In this document: one piece after another, positions 5,463 to 6,392 of the stretch
Layout of the letters: every line of letters starts with the position of its first letter
Position numbering within the stretch: position 1 is the stretch's first letter
Assembly: GCA_013298325.1 (NCBI GenBank)
Contig: JAAFHJ010000126.1
Location: forward strand, 1 to 6,392
Direction: 5' to 3'
DNA length: 6,392 nucleotides
Source: Myxococcales bacterium
GTDB lineage: Bacteria > Myxococcota_A > Polyangia > Polyangiales > Polyangiaceae
Made by a program: the position numbers and the translations under genes
Notes under the pieces: model-generated
What the model saw: the letters and a program-made list of their open reading frames with translations, nothing else
What the model was told of the DNA's origin: nothing
Database searches by the model: none

Positions 5463-6392
5463 ATGCGCCACCTGCCCCGCCCGCTTCGCTTCCTTCCGAC
5501 GCTCCTCGCAACGCTGCCTGCGCTTGCCACACTGGCCGCGTGCGACTCCGGCACCCTCTATCGGGCCGGCTCCGAGAACGCCCCGACGGGTCCCGGCGCC
5601 TGGAACGGAATGGACTGCGCTTGGGACGATCGCCTTGTTGCCCAGTCGTCGGCGGATGACCCTTCGACGCCGCCACCCGCGGGCGCACCGACGCTGATCG
5701 CCGGCGACGGCGACGAAGCGCTCCGCGCGGCAGCGACGCGGGCGGCGCTCACCACGATCGATCGGCGCGCGCGGGCCCTCAAAGCAACCGTCCAGTGGCG
5801 AACGACCTGCATGCTCCGCTGCACCGCCAACGACACCTGCAACGGCAATGGATTCCCGCTCTTCGGCGACACGACCTGCGACGAAGTCCTTTACGACAGC
5901 GCCGAAAGCGCCGACGCAGGTGCCAGTTCTGCGGGCGGGCAGACCGGCGGCGCGAAGGAGTACTCGACGACGAATAACCAGGTCGTAGGCGTCGACGAGG
6001 CAGATTTCCTGAAGAATGACGCCAAATACATGCACATTGCATCAAATGGCATCGTCACTTCTCTGGACGCATTCCCTGGAGATGCCGCCTCGATCCTGGC
6101 CAAGATCGCCGGCACCGGTACCCCGAGGAAGCTCCTCGCAACCGACACGCGGCTTGTCGTGTTCTCCAGCGACGCCCCCGCCGATTCGTCGCGAACCGAA
6201 TGCACCTACGGCTACGCCTGCGTTCCAACGGGCGACGGATTCCCGACGCTTGTCTCCGTGTATGATACCACCAATCGGACCGCGCCGCGCCTCCTGCGCA
6301 CGCTTCAGACGAGCGGGTCTCTCCTGGCGGCACGCCGCATCGGCGACGACGTCCACCTGGTGGTCCACGACGACTCTCTGAACGCGCGTCTC
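5463..6392 (+). CDS. lipoprotein with Beta_propel (PF09826-type) domain, 3' end beyond window
   Basis: I translated 310 codons by hand from the ATG at 5463; the frame is open at the right edge, so the C-terminal part is missing. The signal peptide (1-26) ends in a perfect lipobox LAAC27. The +2 residue is Asp, an inner-membrane retention signal in E. coli; whether that rule holds here is unknown. A linker follows, then a Cys-containing stretch (C116, C120, C126, C139). The diagnostic part is EYSTTNNQVVGVDEADFLKN (166-185), then DAKYMHIASNGIVTSLDAF. Secreted proteins with a C-terminal beta-propeller carry this kind of 'TN-Q--GVDEAD--K-DG-Y-Y' signature. Strand-like repeats follow (RLVVFSS, TLVSVYD, HLVVHDD), matching the first propeller blades. 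The role is unknown, probably a surface or periplasmic scaffold. A good ribosome site lies just upstream. Confidence 0.92.
   Translation, partial: MRHLPRPLRFLPTLLATLPALATLAACDSGTLYRAGSENAPTGPGAWNGMDCAWDDRLVAQSSADDPSTPPPAGAPTLIAGDGDEALRAAATRAALTTIDRRARALKATVQWRTTCMLRCTANDTCNGNGFPLFGDTTCDEVLYDSAESADAGASSAGGQTGGAKEYSTTNNQVVGVDEADFLKNDAKYMHIASNGIVTSLDAFPGDAASILAKIAGTGTPRKLLATDTRLVVFSSDAPADSSRTECTYGYACVPTGDGFPTLVSVYDTTNRTAPRLLRTLQTSGSLLAARRIGDDVHLVVHDDSLNARL

Overview
The window (6392 bp, GC-rich, roughly 60-65% G+C by eye) looks like ordinary chromosome of a Myxococcota bacterium, most likely of the Polyangiales type. This is inferred from Asp/Thr/Ser-rich lipoprotein linkers, a Beta_propel-type lipoprotein, a membrane-anchored sulfatase-fold enzyme and a YkgJ-type Cys-cluster protein. 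No species can be named from the sequence alone. There is no phage, IS element, CRISPR array or rRNA.

Layout. Minus strand, 3377 down to 1: three genes in one tightly packed unit. They encode a YkgJ-family Cys-cluster protein (3377-2772), a five-helix membrane protein with a periplasmic sulfatase/phosphotransferase-fold domain (2775-463), and an unrecognised exported or membrane-anchored protein that runs off the left edge (466-1). Both junctions are 4-bp ATGA overlaps, so translational coupling is likely.

Plus strand, 3415 to 4350: a divergently transcribed lipoprotein with a strict Asp-hexad linker and a probable LamG/concanavalin-like domain. From 4402 to 4783 lie two identical tRNA-Gly(GCC) genes in tandem, each with its own promoter-like element and its own hairpin terminator. 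They differ in whether the 3' CCA is encoded. Then come a SnoaL/NTF2-like protein (4863-5351) and the first 310 residues of a Beta_propel (PF09826-type) lipoprotein (5463 to the right edge).

How it fits together. The minus-strand trio probably acts on the cell envelope. The catalytic position of the sulfatase-fold enzyme is Thr, not the Cys/Ser needed for formylglycine, so transfer or hydrolysis of a phosphate-type substrate is at least as likely as sulfate-ester hydrolysis. The two plus-strand lipoproteins are surface or periplasmic proteins of unknown role. I found no convincing new multi-gene system. The points most worth a second look are the Thr-type membrane enzyme and its coupled neighbours, the Asp-hexad linker, and the paired tRNA-Gly units.
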